A DNA stretch of 64,000 bases, from positions 62,001 through 126,000 of the forward strand of contig CACBYG010000002.1 of the NCBI GenBank assembly GCA_902543535.1, read 5' to 3'. The DNA comes from an uncultured Pelagibacteraceae bacterium. Its GTDB lineage: Bacteria; Pseudomonadota; Alphaproteobacteria; Pelagibacterales; Pelagibacteraceae. Position 1 is the stretch's first letter. Each line of letters begins with the position of its first letter. Shown piece after piece: positions 45,675-55,915 of this stretch. The translations under genes were made by a program, and so were the position numbers. Under the pieces are notes generated by a model. The model saw only the letters and a program-made list of their open reading frames with translations, was not told where the DNA came from and ran no database searches.

Positions 45675-48527
45675 ATGATGAAAAAGATAGTTATTAAGGG
45701 TGCTAAAGAACATAATTTGAAGAATGTTTCTGTAGAGATTCCTAAAGATAAATTTGTGGTAATTACAGGTCTCTCTGGTTCAGGAAAATCATCTTTAGCA
45801 TTCGATACTATTTATGCCGAGGGACAACGAAGATACGTTGAGAGTTTGTCTGCATATGCAAGACAGTTTTTGGATAAAATGAAAAAACCAAATGTAGATC
45901 TTATTGAAGGATTAAGTCCAGCGATTGCTATTGAGCAAAAAAATACCTCAAAGAACCCAAGATCTACTGTTGCGACAGTTACAGAAATTTATGATTACAT
46001 GAGAGTACTCTATGCAAGAGCAGGTATCCCCTACTCACCATTTACTGGCAAACCAATAACATCACAAACAATAACTCAAATAGTAGATTTAATTAAAAAA
46101 CTGCCTAAAAAATCTACTATTTTTATATACGCACCAGTAGTAAGAGGTCGTAAAGGTGAATATAGAAAAGATATTTTAAGTTATAAACGAAGAGGTTTTA
46201 GAAAAATTAAAATCGATAACGTTTTATATGATATTGAAAAATCTCCTAATCTAGACAAAAAACTTAAGCACGATATTTCAGTTTTGGTTGATAGAATTGT
46301 TTTAAATTCAAAGTTAGGAAATAGACTGGCCGAAAGTATTGAGACAGCTGTTAATCTTGCAAATGGGCTTGTTTTTGTCGAATATGAAGATGAAACATTA
46401 CCTCAAAAGCATAGAAAAGTAGAAAAATTAATTTACTCAACAAAATTTGCTTGTCCTGAAAGTGGATTTACAATTGAAGAAATAGAACCAAGATTATTCT
46501 CGTTTAATAGTCCTTATGGTGCCTGTGAAGAGTGTGAAGGTATTGGTATGAAATTAAATGTGGATCCAAATCTTGTTGTACCAGATGAAAGAAAAAGTCT
46601 TGCTGATGGTGCAATAGAGCCTTGGTCAAAATCCACCACTTTATATTATGCTCAAACACTATCATCACTAGCTAAACACTATGGTTTTTCTTTAGATGAA
46701 AAATGGAAAAAACTCCCAAAAAAAATAAGAGATATTGTTCTTTATGGATCAGATGAAGATGAAATAAAATTTAATTATGACGACGGTTACGAAAAATATT
46801 CTTATAAAAAAACGTTTGAAGGTGTAATTAACAATCTTGAAAGAAGATTTTTAGAGTCTGACAGTGAATGGAAGAGAGAAGCTATAGCGGAATATCAATC
46901 TGATACTGCCTGTGAAGCATGTAATGGAGATCGGTTAAAAGAAGAGGCATTATGTGTAAAAATTAACAATCTAAATATTAGCGAAGTAACAAAGAAATCG
47001 ATATTTGATGCTTCTGAGTGGTTCAAGGATTTAGTAAATCATATAGACAAAAGACAATTTAAAATTGCAGAACATGTATTAAAGGAAATAAATGAAAGAT
47101 TAAATTTTTTGTTAAATGTAGGCTTGGATTATTTAACTCTATCTAGAGAGTCTGGAACGTTATCTGGCGGTGAAGCTCAACGAATAAGATTGGCTTCTCA
47201 AATAGGTTCTGGTTTAACTGGTGTTCTTTACGTGTTGGACGAACCATCAATTGGTTTACACCAAAAAGATAATGTGAAACTTATTAATGCACTTAAAAGA
47301 TTAAGAGATCTTGGTAATACTGTAATAGTAGTTGAGCACGATACAGAAACTATGGAGAATGCAGATCATATTATAGACTTAGGGCCAGAGGCAGGAACTA
47401 ATGGTGGCCAAATATCCTCTCAAGGTACATATGACGAGATTAAAAAAGATAAGAATAGTATCACTGGACAATATCTTGCGAATAAAAAGAAAATAGATAT
47501 TCCAAATACAAGACGATTAGCTAAAAATGGAAAGTTTGTTGAAATCAATGGTGCAACTGGAAATAATTTAAACAATGTTAATCTTAAGATTCCAACAGGA
47601 ACATTCACTTGTGTTACTGGTGTGTCGGGAAGTGGAAAATCTACACTAATATTACAAACACTATTCCATGCTTTAAATTTGACTCTTAATAATAAGGCTA
47701 AAAAAGCTCCAAAAGCTTTTAAAGGTTACAAGGGTGTTGAATTAATTGATAAAATTATTGATATAGACCAATCACCCATAGGAAGAACCCCAAGATCTAA
47801 TCCTGCTACATATACTGGTGCTTTTGGTCCAATAAGGGATTGGTTTACAAGTTTACCAGAATCTAAAACCAGAGGTTATAAACCAGGACGTTTCTCATTT
47901 AATGTCAAAGGTGGTAGATGCGAGGCTTGTGAGGGTGATGGTGTGATTACTTACGAAATGCATTTTTTACCAGATGTCTATATTCAATGTGATGAATGCA
48001 AAGGTACAAGATATAATAGAGAAACTTTAGAGATAAAATTTAAAGGTAAAAGTATTGCAGATGTTTTGGATATGTCTGTTGATGAAGGTTGTGAATATTT
48101 TGAAAATATATCAAATATAAAAACAAAATTATTAACATTAAAAAAGGTAGGATTGGGCTATATAAAAATTGGTCAGCAAGCAACAACCCTTTCGGGTGGG
48201 GAAGCTCAAAGAATAAAACTTGCTAAAGAATTGTCAAAAAGATCTACAGGACGAACAATGTATATTTTGGACGAACCAACAACAGGTTTACATCAACACG
48301 ATATTAAAAAACTTTTAGAAATTCTACACACATTTGTAAAACTTGGTAACACGGTTGTTGTAATTGAGCATAATCTGGATGTTATAAAAACAGCTGATTA
48401 TATTGTTGATATGGGTCCTGAAGGTGGTGTAAAGGGAGGAAAAATTATCGCAGAGGGTAAGCCTGAAGAAGTTACGAAAATTAAGGAGAGTTATACTGGT
48501 CAGTTTTTAAAACCCTTATTAAATTAA
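45675..48527 (+). CDS. uvrA: excinuclease ABC subunit A
   Basis: A 950-aa damage-recognition ATPase of nucleotide excision repair. It contains two ABC domains: first Walker [13 protein letters not shown] near residue 32, second [12 protein letters not shown] near residue 653, with matching signature [13 protein letters not shown] and [13 protein letters not shown] and Walker [12 protein letters not shown] and [11 protein letters not shown]. The zinc modules are visible as CEECEG/CEACNG and [14 protein letters not shown]. Two adjacent ATG codons start the frame. Confidence 0.98.
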   Translation: MMKKIVIKGAKEHNLKNVSVEIPKDKFVVITGLSGSGKSSLAFDTIYAEGQRRYVESLSAYARQFLDKMKKPNVDLIEGLSPAIAIEQKNTSKNPRSTVATVTEIYDYMRVLYARAGIPYSPFTGKPITSQTITQIVDLIKKLPKKSTIFIYAPVVRGRKGEYRKDILSYKRRGFRKIKIDNVLYDIEKSPNLDKKLKHDISVLVDRIVLNSKLGNRLAESIETAVNLANGLVFVEYEDETLPQKHRKVEKLIYSTKFACPESGFTIEEIEPRLFSFNSPYGACEECEGIGMKLNVDPNLVVPDERKSLADGAIEPWSKSTTLYYAQTLSSLAKHYGFSLDEKWKKLPKKIRDIVLYGSDEDEIKFNYDDGYEKYSYKKTFEGVINNLERRFLESDSEWKREAIAEYQSDTACEACNGDRLKEEALCVKINNLNISEVTKKSIFDASEWFKDLVNHIDKRQFKIAEHVLKEINERLNFLLNVGLDYLTLSRESGTLSGGEAQRIRLASQIGSGLTGVLYVLDEPSIGLHQKDNVKLINALKRLRDLGNTVIVVEHDTETMENADHIIDLGPEAGTNGGQISSQGTYDEIKKDKNSITGQYLANKKKIDIPNTRRLAKNGKFVEINGATGNNLNNVNLKIPTGTFTCVTGVSGSGKSTLILQTLFHALNLTLNNKAKKAPKAFKGYKGVELIDKIIDIDQSPIGRTPRSNPATYTGAFGPIRDWFTSLPESKTRGYKPGRFSFNVKGGRCEACEGDGVITYEMHFLPDVYIQCDECKGTRYNRETLEIKFKGKSIADVLDMSVDEGCEYFENISNIKTKLLTLKKVGLGYIKIGQQATTLSGGEAQRIKLAKELSKRSTGRTMYILDEPTTGLHQHDIKKLLEILHTFVKLGNTVVVIEHNLDVIKTADYIVDMGPEGGVKGGKIIAEGKPEEVTKIKESYTGQFLKPLLN

Positions 48528-48577
48528 ATATAAAAACTTAAAAATAATCAAAATTTAGTGTATAATTTCTAGGAATC

Positions 48578-49180
48578 ATGAGTAATTTACTATCTTCTCT
48601 ATCAAAAACAATTCATGCATCATTAGTTTTAGCTATAATTTTGTTTGTTGGAATGTTTTTTCAAAATGAAGGTATTGCCTTTGACACATTGTTTTGGAGC
48701 TGGTTATTTAGATACATACATGTCCTTGTTGCAATAATGTGGATTGGGTTACTTTGGTATTTCAATTTTGTTCAAATTCCAAACATGGCCAAAATTCCAG
48801 ATGAGCAAAAACCAGCAATTGGAAAAGTAATTGCTCCAGCAGCTTTATTTTATTTTAGATGGGCTGCAGCTTTTACTGTATTATCAGGATTAATTCTTGC
48901 TTGGTTAAATGGTTATCTCCATGATGCAATGACTTTTAGTATTGGTTCTGGAATTCCAAAACATACTGCAATAGGAATTGGTATGTGGCTAGGTATTATA
49001 ATGGCCTTTAATGTTTGGTTTGTAATATGGCCAAATCAAAAAAGAGCGTTAGGTATTGTTGAAACCGATCCTGAAACAAAAGCAAAGTCTGCTAAAACAG
49101 CAATGTTGTTCTCTAGAACAAATACTCTTCTTTCTCTACCAATGTTACTTACAATGGTAGCTGCACAAAATATTTATTAA
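48578..49180 (+). CDS. urate hydroxylase PuuD-like membrane protein (N-terminal domain only)
   Basis: A 200-aa protein with about five hydrophobic helices. WSWLFRYIHVLVAIMWIGLLWYFNFVQIP near residues 41-69 and IGMWLGIIMAFNVWFVIWPNQK near residues 134-155 match the Urate_ox_N domain found in bacterial PuuD. The C-terminal cytochrome c domain of full PuuD is absent. Paired His/Arg residues in helices suggest heme or quinone contact. No other purine-degradation gene lies nearby. A TATAAT at 48561-48566 precedes the ATG by 11 bases. Urate oxidation is only inferred. Confidence 0.65.
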   Translation: MSNLLSSLSKTIHASLVLAIILFVGMFFQNEGIAFDTLFWSWLFRYIHVLVAIMWIGLLWYFNFVQIPNMAKIPDEQKPAIGKVIAPAALFYFRWAAAFTVLSGLILAWLNGYLHDAMTFSIGSGIPKHTAIGIGMWLGIIMAFNVWFVIWPNQKRALGIVETDPETKAKSAKTAMLFSRTNTLLSLPMLLTMVAAQNIY

Positions 49181-49181
49181 T

Positions 49182-50072
49182 TTATTTACTATCGTCTTCT
49201 CTTAACACAGTTTTTTGAGAAACTCTTAATCTAACCAATACAGTATTAGCTATGTAAATTGATGAATAAGTTCCAAAAACAACACCTAAAATCATAGCTA
49301 GTGAAAATCCTTTTAATATCTCACCACCAAAAAAATAAATAGCAAGTAATGCAAGTAAAGTTGTTGCTGAAGTAATTATTGTTCTAGATAAAGTTTCATT
49401 AATTGAAATATTGGTTAGTTCAAATATTTTAATATCTGAATATTTTCTTAAATTTTCCCTTACACGATCAAATATTACAACAGTGTCATTCATTGAATAA
49501 CCTACAATAGTCAACACCGCAGCAATAATTGATAAGTTGATCTCTAAACTAAATAATGAAAATACACCAAGCGTAACAATAACGTCATGAAATAGAGCTA
49601 AAATAGCTCCAAGACTAAACTGCCATTCAAACCTAACCCAAATATAAATAAGCATTATTGCAAGTGATAAGGAAATTGCTATTACACCAGATTTTAATAA
49701 TTCTGCACTTACTTTTGGACCTACATTTTCAACTCTTCTAAAATCATAACTATTACCAAATGACTTATCAAGATTTACCTTAATCTCTTCAATTATATTT
49801 TTCTTATTATCTTTATTTTCAAATTTAATTAAAAAATCATTATCAGATCCAAATTTTTTAACTGAGACATCACCTAGGTTCATTTGACTAAACTTGTCAC
49901 GAAGTGAGCTAACATTAATTTTTGTATCATTAGATCTTAACTCGATTAACGTTCCGCCTTTAAAATCAATACCAAAATTAAGACCCTTAAATATAAGTAA
50001 CAGTAACGAAATAATAATTAAGGCACTAGATAGGATATTAAAATGATTATAATATTTATTAAATGCAATCAT
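49182..50072 (-). CDS. secF: protein translocase subunit SecF
   Basis: A 296-aa six-helix RND-type protein that with SecD uses the proton gradient to aid Sec-dependent export. Motifs: LNFGIDFKGGTLIELRS near residue 31, RRVENVGPKVSAELLKSGV near residue 116-134, TIVGYSMNDTVVIFDRVRENLRK near residue 192 and TTLLALLAIYFFGGEILKGFSLAMILG near residue 240. Its start overlaps the secD stop by one base. Its stop is 1 base from the convergent PuuD-like stop. Confidence 0.97.
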   Translation of the reverse strand: MIAFNKYYNHFNILSSALIIISLLLLIFKGLNFGIDFKGGTLIELRSNDTKINVSSLRDKFSQMNLGDVSVKKFGSDNDFLIKFENKDNKKNIIEEIKVNLDKSFGNSYDFRRVENVGPKVSAELLKSGVIAISLSLAIMLIYIWVRFEWQFSLGAILALFHDVIVTLGVFSLFSLEINLSIIAAVLTIVGYSMNDTVVIFDRVRENLRKYSDIKIFELTNISINETLSRTIITSATTLLALLAIYFFGGEILKGFSLAMILGVVFGTYSSIYIANTVLVRLRVSQKTVLREDDSK

Positions 50073-51625
50073 TAAATTAGTTTCCCATTATTTTTGTTTT
50101 TAGCCACATAAAGACTAGTGAATAATCTGGCGATAAAATAGACTGAAAATAATGTTGTAAATATTCCAACACCTAAAGTTACAGCAAAACCCTTAACTGG
50201 TCCTGATCCCATAAAAAATAAAATTACTGCAGCTAATAAAGTTGTAATATTGGCATCAATTATTGCAGTCCTAGATTTAGTATAACCGCCATCAAATGCT
50301 AAAATATTATTTGTCTCATCTTTAAGTTCTTCTTTAATTCTCTCAAAAATTAAAACATTTGCATCAACAGCCATACCAACAGTCAAAATTATTCCTGCAA
50401 TACCTGGTAAAGTCAGGGTTGCTTCAAATAGAGTAAGAATACCTAAAAGAATAAATAAATTAATTATTAATGTAACGTTTGTTATTAAACCAAAAAATCT
50501 GTACTTAACAAACATAAAGATAATCACTAACAAAAAACCAATTGATAAAGCAATCATACCAGCATTTATTGAATCTTGACCAAGGTCGGGGCCAACAGTT
50601 CTTTCTTCAATTATTTCTAACGGAGCTGGTAATGCACCTGATCTTAATAATAAAGCTAGATCTGTAGCGGATTGAAAAGTAAATCCACCACTAATTTGGC
50701 CAGCACCACTTGCAATAGTATCTCTTACTACTGGGGCACTTATTATTTTTCCATCTAAGATTATTGCTAATTTTTTTCCTATACCTGTAGAAGTAGCTTT
50801 ACCAAATCTTTTGGCTCCTACTCTGTCTAAAGTAAAAGAAACAATTGTTTGATTATTTTGTGTATCCATCTTTGGCTGCGCATCTAATAGATTTTCACCA
50901 CTAATTATAATTCTCTTACTGACCACTGCTTCTTGAGTTCCATCCTCAAATTCAAGTTTTTCAACACCAAATCTCTCGTCCTCGTTTTGCGTTACAAATC
51001 TAAATGTAAGGTTAGCAGTCTTACCTAGAAGAGATTTAACTCTCATGGGATCATCTAAACCAGGAAGTTCTACCAAAATTCGGTTATTACCTCTCTTTAA
51101 AATATTGGGTTCATTAGTTCCTACTTCATCAACTCTTCTTCTTACAATTTCGATAGCTTGATCCTGAGAAGATGTTTTTAAATTTATAAGACCTTGTCGT
51201 GAAAAATTAATCTTTAGATTGAGGCCAGTATCTTCAATTTCTAATTGATGTGATTTAAACCTAGGATAATAAGGATTAATTTCACTATTTTCTTCTTCAA
51301 AGATTTCTATGACTTGTTGCTTATTTTCATCTGAAACATTAAAAAAAATATTTTGATTATCTATTTTTATGTTATTTATTCTAATATCTTTTTCTTTGAA
51401 AAAATTTCTAATTGTAGTTGTTAGGTTTTGTAATTTTTGTTCTATTACAGGATCATTATCAATTTCAAGTAGTAAGTAAGACCCACCCTGAAGATCTAAA
51501 CCTAAATTAATTTTCTTATCAAAAAAACTGTCATCAAACTTAAACAAATTTGATGAAGCGATTAGAACAAATAATAAAGAAAAAATAGTTATAAAAACAA
51601 TTCTTAACTTAGAAAAATAAAGCAC
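50072..51625 (-). CDS. secD: protein translocase subunit SecD
   Basis: A 517-aa partner of SecF. It has the N-terminal NLGLDLQGGSYLLLEID (near residue 40), the large periplasmic P1 region including DPMRVKSLLGKTANLTFR, the GQISGGFTFQSATDLALLLRSGALPAP motif around residue 310, the TVGPDLGQDSI motif and the membrane half with PGIAGIILTVGMAVDANVLIFERIKEE near residue 410. It follows yajC by 14 bases. Confidence 0.97.
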   Translation of the reverse strand: MLYFSKLRIVFITIFSLLFVLIASSNLFKFDDSFFDKKINLGLDLQGGSYLLLEIDNDPVIEQKLQNLTTTIRNFFKEKDIRINNIKIDNQNIFFNVSDENKQQVIEIFEEENSEINPYYPRFKSHQLEIEDTGLNLKINFSRQGLINLKTSSQDQAIEIVRRRVDEVGTNEPNILKRGNNRILVELPGLDDPMRVKSLLGKTANLTFRFVTQNEDERFGVEKLEFEDGTQEAVVSKRIIISGENLLDAQPKMDTQNNQTIVSFTLDRVGAKRFGKATSTGIGKKLAIILDGKIISAPVVRDTIASGAGQISGGFTFQSATDLALLLRSGALPAPLEIIEERTVGPDLGQDSINAGMIALSIGFLLVIIFMFVKYRFFGLITNVTLIINLFILLGILTLFEATLTLPGIAGIILTVGMAVDANVLIFERIKEELKDETNNILAFDGGYTKSRTAIIDANITTLLAAVILFFMGSGPVKGFAVTLGVGIFTTLFSVYFIARLFTSLYVAKNKNNGKLI

Positions 51626-51639
51626 TTATCTAAAATTAT

Positions 51640-51927
51640 TTATTTTTTGACTTCTTGAGTAGTTTGAAGACTTTGAATACCAGTAGCTTTCACAACTTCA
51701 ACTTTAATATTTTCGGCTATTTCTACTTCTACCTTGTCATTATCAATAAGTCTCTCAACCGTACCAGTGATGCCACCTGAAGTAATAACTTTGTCACCTC
51801 TTTTAAGGTTTTCAACCATAGCTTTATGTTCTTTTACTTTTTTTTGTTGAGGTCTAATTAAGAAAAAATAAAAAATAACAAATATTAAAATTAACGGTAT
51901 AAATTGTCCTATTCCTGAACCTTCCAT
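51640..51927 (-). CDS. yajC: preprotein translocase accessory subunit YajC
   Basis: A 95-aa single-helix membrane protein of the SecDF-YajC complex. One transmembrane segment (about residues 7-23) is followed by IRPQQKKVKEHKAMVENLKRGDKVITSGGITGTV and an acidic beta-rich tail. Shine-Dalgarno AAGGAGAA precedes the start. A 55-base gap to serS suggests that yajC-secD-secF has its own promoter. Confidence 0.96.
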   Translation of the reverse strand: MEGSGIGQFIPLILIFVIFYFFLIRPQQKKVKEHKAMVENLKRGDKVITSGGITGTVERLIDNDKVEVEIAENIKVEVVKATGIQSLQTTQEVKK

Positions 51928-51982
51928 AATTCTCCTTTTAAATATGGTGAATATTTATACTATCTGTATCTTTAAAACAACT

Positions 51983-53242
51983 TTATTTCTGTGAAATTAA
52001 TTCTAAATTGTTCATATATTCTCTAAGAACTTTAGGAACAACAATCGAACCATCTTTTTGCTGATAATTTTCTAATACAGCTATTAAAGTCCTACCAACT
52101 GCGAGCCCACTTCCATTTAAAGTTCCTACAAAGACAGTTTCTTTATTTTTGTTTTTATATCTAGTCTTCATTCTTTGAGCCTGGAATGTTGAACAAGATG
52201 AACATGATGAAATTTCACGATACTTGTTTTCTGATGGTAACCAAACTTCAATATCATAAGTTTTCTCAGCACTAAAACCCATATCTGCAGAACATAAAAT
52301 AACTTTTCTGTAAGGTAGTTCCAATTTGTCAAGAATGTCTGTTGCACAATTTGTCATTCTTTCTAGCTCCTCTAAACAATTTTCTTTTTCAACAATACTT
52401 ACTAGTTCAACTTTATAAAATTGATGTTGTCTAATCATACCTTTTGTATCTTTACCATAACTTCCTGCTTCTTTTCTAAAGCATGGTGTTGATGCTACAA
52501 ATCTCATCGGAAGATGATTTTGATCAACTATTTTGTCTTTCACAATGTTTGTTAAAATTACCTCAGCTGTAGGAATTAAAAATTTTCTATCTGATCCTTC
52601 ATCAAATTTAATTTCAAACTGATCATTTTCAAATTTAGGTAACTGTCCAGTTCCATACATTGTATTATCTGATGCAATTAATGGTGGTGAAATTTCTTGA
52701 TAACCATTTTTATTGATATGTGTATCCAACATAAAATTAGACAAGGCTCGTTCTAGTAAAGCTAAATGTTTTTTTACAAAAACAAATCTAGAACCTGTTG
52801 TTTTAGTAGCCAAATCAAAATCTAGCATTCCAAGATTTTCACCAAGATCATAGTGAGATTTAGGTTTAAAATCAAATTTTGGTATATTTCCTGATTTTAA
52901 TACCTCAACGTTATCATTTTCATCTTTACCACTAGGGACATCAACGTGAGGAATATTAGGTATGTTAGAAAGTAAACTATCTAACTCTGTTTTTATTTTT
53001 TTTTGTAAATCTGTTAATTTATCTAACTCTAATGTTAGCTCTTTAGATTTCTTGAATAAAGTTTCGTCTTTAGATTTTGAGATGTCTTTTTTTTCTTTTT
53101 CAATAGCTTCTTTCTTTTGAATTAAATCTCTATTTTCTTCATCCAAATTTTGGATTTTTTTAAAATCAATTTTGATAGATCTTTTTTCTAAAGCTTTTTT
53201 AAATCCAGGGAAATCTTTTCTAATTTCCTTTAAATTATGCAT
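51983..53242 (-). CDS. serS: seryl-tRNA synthetase
   Basis: A 419-aa class II synthetase. The N-terminal coiled-coil arm (about residues 28-105, alternating Lys/Glu/Leu) contacts the long variable arm of tRNA-Ser. Catalytic motifs are the motif 2 region RFVASTPCFRKEAGSYGKDTKGMIRQHQF around residue 246 and motif 3 LAVGRTLIAVLENYQ near residue 385. It overlaps tatC by 8 bases. Confidence 0.97.
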   Translation of the reverse strand: MHNLKEIRKDFPGFKKALEKRSIKIDFKKIQNLDEENRDLIQKKEAIEKEKKDISKSKDETLFKKSKELTLELDKLTDLQKKIKTELDSLLSNIPNIPHVDVPSGKDENDNVEVLKSGNIPKFDFKPKSHYDLGENLGMLDFDLATKTTGSRFVFVKKHLALLERALSNFMLDTHINKNGYQEISPPLIASDNTMYGTGQLPKFENDQFEIKFDEGSDRKFLIPTAEVILTNIVKDKIVDQNHLPMRFVASTPCFRKEAGSYGKDTKGMIRQHQFYKVELVSIVEKENCLEELERMTNCATDILDKLELPYRKVILCSADMGFSAEKTYDIEVWLPSENKYREISSCSSCSTFQAQRMKTRYKNKNKETVFVGTLNGSGLAVGRTLIAVLENYQQKDGSIVVPKVLREYMNNLELISQK

Positions 53243-54005
53243 CAGTCTTTTCTAAATTTTTGTTTTCTATAAATTTTACTGAAAATATTGATAATTCATA
53301 TAAAATTAACAATGGTATTGCTAATCCTATTTGTGTAATTGGATCTGGGGGAGTTAATAAAGCAGCAGCAGCAAAAATTATAACCACAACATACTTCCTT
53401 CTATCTTTTAAAAACTGGCTATCTACAACACCTATTCTTGCTAGAAGACTTAACACAACAGGTAATTGAAAACTAATTCCAAAAGCAAAAATTAATTTCA
53501 TTACTAAAGACAAATATTCGTTTACTTTTGCCTCTAACTGTATTGGTAAACTTGTGGATAAACCAGTACTCTCAAATGATAAAAAGAACTTAATTGCTAA
53601 TGGCATGATCAAATAATAAACCAACATACCTCCTAGGAAAAAAAGTATGGGGGTAAGTATCAAGTAAGGTAAAATTGCAATTTTTTCATGCTTATATAAG
53701 CCCGGTGCAATAAACTTCCAGATTTGCATTAATATAAACGGGCAAGTTACAAAAAATGCAGTAAAAAAAGACACTTTTAAATAGGTTAGAAAAGTTTCTT
53801 GAAGTGCTGTAAAAATTAATCTTCTATCTGAACCATCGTCTTTTACAGCTTGCGCAAATGGGTCTACTAAAAAACCATAAATATATTCAGCAAAAAAATA
53901 ACAGAAAATAAAAAATATAAATAAAAAAATAAAACTATGTATCAGTCTTTTTCTTAATTCGGTTAAATGACTAATAAAGCCACTATCCTTTTCTTCATTA
54001 TTCAT
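53235..54005 (-). CDS. tatC: twin-arginine translocase subunit TatC
   Basis: A 256-aa six-helix receptor for twin-arginine signal peptides. It has the N-terminal FISHLTELRKRLIHS with the conserved Glu, FTALQETFLTYLKVSFFTAFF near residue 65, P-F-I-L-M-QIWKFIAPGLYKHEK around residue 86-104 and the FAFGISFQLPVVLSLLARIG stretch near residue 175. In line with a possible Tat substrate encoded at 39383. Confidence 0.97.
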   Translation of the reverse strand: MNNEEKDSGFISHLTELRKRLIHSFIFLFIFFIFCYFFAEYIYGFLVDPFAQAVKDDGSDRRLIFTALQETFLTYLKVSFFTAFFVTCPFILMQIWKFIAPGLYKHEKIAILPYLILTPILFFLGGMLVYYLIMPLAIKFFLSFESTGLSTSLPIQLEAKVNEYLSLVMKLIFAFGISFQLPVVLSLLARIGVVDSQFLKDRRKYVVVIIFAAAALLTPPDPITQIGLAIPLLILYELSIFSVKFIENKNLEKTDA

Positions 54006-54216
54006 CTTTTTTTGTTTCTTTTTTTACTTCGTTATTAATTTTTTCGTCATCAATTTCTAAATTAGAAACCTCGTTTTGAATGTTGCTGACATATCTTTTT
54101 GCAGTGCCAATCCATGAGCCTGCCTTTTTTAACATAACTGGAAAATCCTTAGGGCCAAGAACAACTATAGCTATAGCAACAACTATCAATATCTCAAACC
54201 AACCAATAGTAGGCAT
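53998..54216 (-). CDS. tatB: Sec-independent translocase subunit TatB
   Basis: A 72-aa minimal TatB: a single N-terminal helix (WFEILIVVAIAIVVLGPKDFP, with TatB-type Glu in the helix start and the GPKD hinge), then an amphipathic helix MLKKAGSWIGTAKRYVSNIQ and a charged tail. Much shorter than the 150-aa forms of larger genomes. It lies 5 bases after tatA and overlaps tatC by 8. Confidence 0.93.
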   Translation of the reverse strand: MPTIGWFEILIVVAIAIVVLGPKDFPVMLKKAGSWIGTAKRYVSNIQNEVSNLEIDDEKINNEVKKETKKDE

Positions 54217-54221
54217 GTGAG

Positions 54222-54422
54222 TTATTCTTTGTTATTCGAGTCTTTATTGTCGTCGGAAATATTTTTTGGCTCCGTATCGTCAGTTACATCTGACGCCATA
54301 CCTTTTTTAAAGCTTTTAATACCTTTGGCAACATCTCCCATCAAACTAGAGATTTTACCTCGTCCAAATAATAAGACTACCAATATTACAACAACTGCTA
54401 TTTGCCAAATTCCTATGCTCAT
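54222..54422 (-). CDS. tatA: Sec-independent translocase subunit TatA
   Basis: A 66-aa TatA: transmembrane helix ([16 protein letters not shown]), the FGRGKI hinge (family FG), amphipathic helix [18 protein letters not shown], and an acidic tail. TatA oligomers form the passage in the membrane for folded proteins. 46 bases after scpB. Confidence 0.95.
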   Translation of the reverse strand: MSIGIWQIAVVVILVVLLFGRGKISSLMGDVAKGIKSFKKGMASDVTDDTEPKNISDDNKDSNNKE

Positions 54423-54468
54423 AGAAACTTATAACCTTTTTATGATAAATTTAAAAGTTACTTTTTTG

Positions 54469-55170
54469 TTACTCTTTCTCTTCACTATCAAGAGTGCTAT
54501 TCAGCATCTCATCAATATTAGAATAAATATCTTCTTTTTTTTCTTCCTGCTTTTCTTTATAAAACTTACCTGTTCCAAAAATAGAGCTATCAATGCTAGA
54601 GCTATCAATCATACCTGCTGCACCTAATTCATCTATATTTGGAAGATCTGATAGTTTTTGGATATTAAAATGACTTAAAAAATCATCTGTAGTTACATAT
54701 TGTATAGGTCTTCCAGGTACATCTTTTCTTCCCCCAGGTTTAACCCAATTAAGCTCCATTAAAATATCAAGTGTATTTGTTCCAAAAGCTACACCTCTTA
54801 TCTCCTCTATTTCAGCTCTTGTTACTGGTTGGTGATAAACAATTATAGCTAAAGTTTCAACTGCGGCTCTAGATAATTTTTTTTCAACTGTTCTCTCTTG
54901 AGACATAAGATTTGCTAATTTTGGAGATGTTCTAAAAGACCACTTATCTTTAATGCATACTAAATTTATTCCTCGATTTGAGTACTCTTGTTGTAATTTT
55001 ACTAATGATTTTGAAACATTTAATTTTTTTGAAAGTTTGCTTTCAATAGTATCGACATCAAGTGGTTCAGCAGCAGCAAAAATTACACCCTCTATTTCTT
55101 TCTCAATTTCAGTTAATTTTGAGGGAAACTTTACTACATTATCTTTATTTATTTTTTGTTTTTTAATCAC
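54469..55170 (-). CDS. scpB: segregation and condensation protein B
   Basis: A 233-aa ScpB with two winged-helix domains. Cues: EIEGVIFAAAEPLDVDTIESKL near residue 23, WSFRTSPKLANLM near residue 77-89, LSRAAVETLAIIVYHQPVTRAEIEEIRGV near residue 98-126, and GRKDVPGRPIQYVTTDDFLSHF near residue 147. It binds ScpA and the SMC ATPase to compact the chromosome. A long charged C-terminal tail follows the domain. Confidence 0.95.
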   Translation of the reverse strand: MIKKQKINKDNVVKFPSKLTEIEKEIEGVIFAAAEPLDVDTIESKLSKKLNVSKSLVKLQQEYSNRGINLVCIKDKWSFRTSPKLANLMSQERTVEKKLSRAAVETLAIIVYHQPVTRAEIEEIRGVAFGTNTLDILMELNWVKPGGRKDVPGRPIQYVTTDDFLSHFNIQKLSDLPNIDELGAAGMIDSSSIDSSIFGTGKFYKEKQEEKKEDIYSNIDEMLNSTLDSEEKE

Positions 55171-55906
55171 TTACTTCCTTTACATAGATATCATCAAATA
55201 GTTTTTCCTGTTTAATAAAAAGATTCCCCTCTTTAGCAAGTTCAAGAGACCCAGCAAAAATTCCTGCTTTACCTGTTCTTTTATATCTTGAACCAGATTT
55301 AAAATTTGCAGGTATTAATTCATCAAGTTTTTTCCATTCAACTAGTTTTCCAAAAAAATCTTTTATCGTTTTAATTCCATCTTCTGTAGTAAATACTGGT
55401 AATTTTGGAATATTCATCCTTTGAAAATCTTTAGTCATAATAATAGTTGAATAGGTTTTTAAAAGTTCAAATAAACTTAAATTATATTCAGTGCTGTAAA
55501 TAGATCTGATATTTCCCTTCATCCCTCTTGTTCTTATTTCACGACCTAATCTTTTTCTCTTAAGCATTTGTTCAGAAAGTAAACGAATAAGTTCTAATTT
55601 TTTTAGTTGTAACTTTAATTTTTCTGCCACCTCTTGAACTTTAAATTCTTCCTCTGGGGTACCTGGTAGTAATAACTTAGATTTCAAATAAGCAAGCCAT
55701 GTTGCCATTAATAAATACTCAGATGCTATTTCTAAATTTAAATCTTTTTCTTTTGTAATATATTCATGAAATTGATCTGCCAACTTTGTTATTGATATTT
55801 CTTCAAGATCAACTTTTTGAGCTTTCGCTAAATCTAAAAGAACATCTATAGGACCGTTATAATTATTTATGTCAACATTAAACAAAGCAGAATCAGACTC
55901 GGACAT
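55163..55906 (-). CDS. scpA: segregation and condensation protein A
   Basis: A 247-aa kleisin of the SMC-ScpAB complex. The N-terminal NYNGPIDVLLDLAKAQKVDLEEISI (residues 15-39) and EYLLMATWLAYLKSKLLLPG near residue 64-83 are diagnostic. The C-terminal winged helix is less conserved. It overlaps scpB by 8 bases. Confidence 0.95.
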   Translation of the reverse strand: MSESDSALFNVDINNYNGPIDVLLDLAKAQKVDLEEISITKLADQFHEYITKEKDLNLEIASEYLLMATWLAYLKSKLLLPGTPEEEFKVQEVAEKLKLQLKKLELIRLLSEQMLKRKRLGREIRTRGMKGNIRSIYSTEYNLSLFELLKTYSTIIMTKDFQRMNIPKLPVFTTEDGIKTIKDFFGKLVEWKKLDELIPANFKSGSRYKRTGKAGIFAGSLELAKEGNLFIKQEKLFDDIYVKEVSD

Positions 55907-55915
55907 GATGCGATA

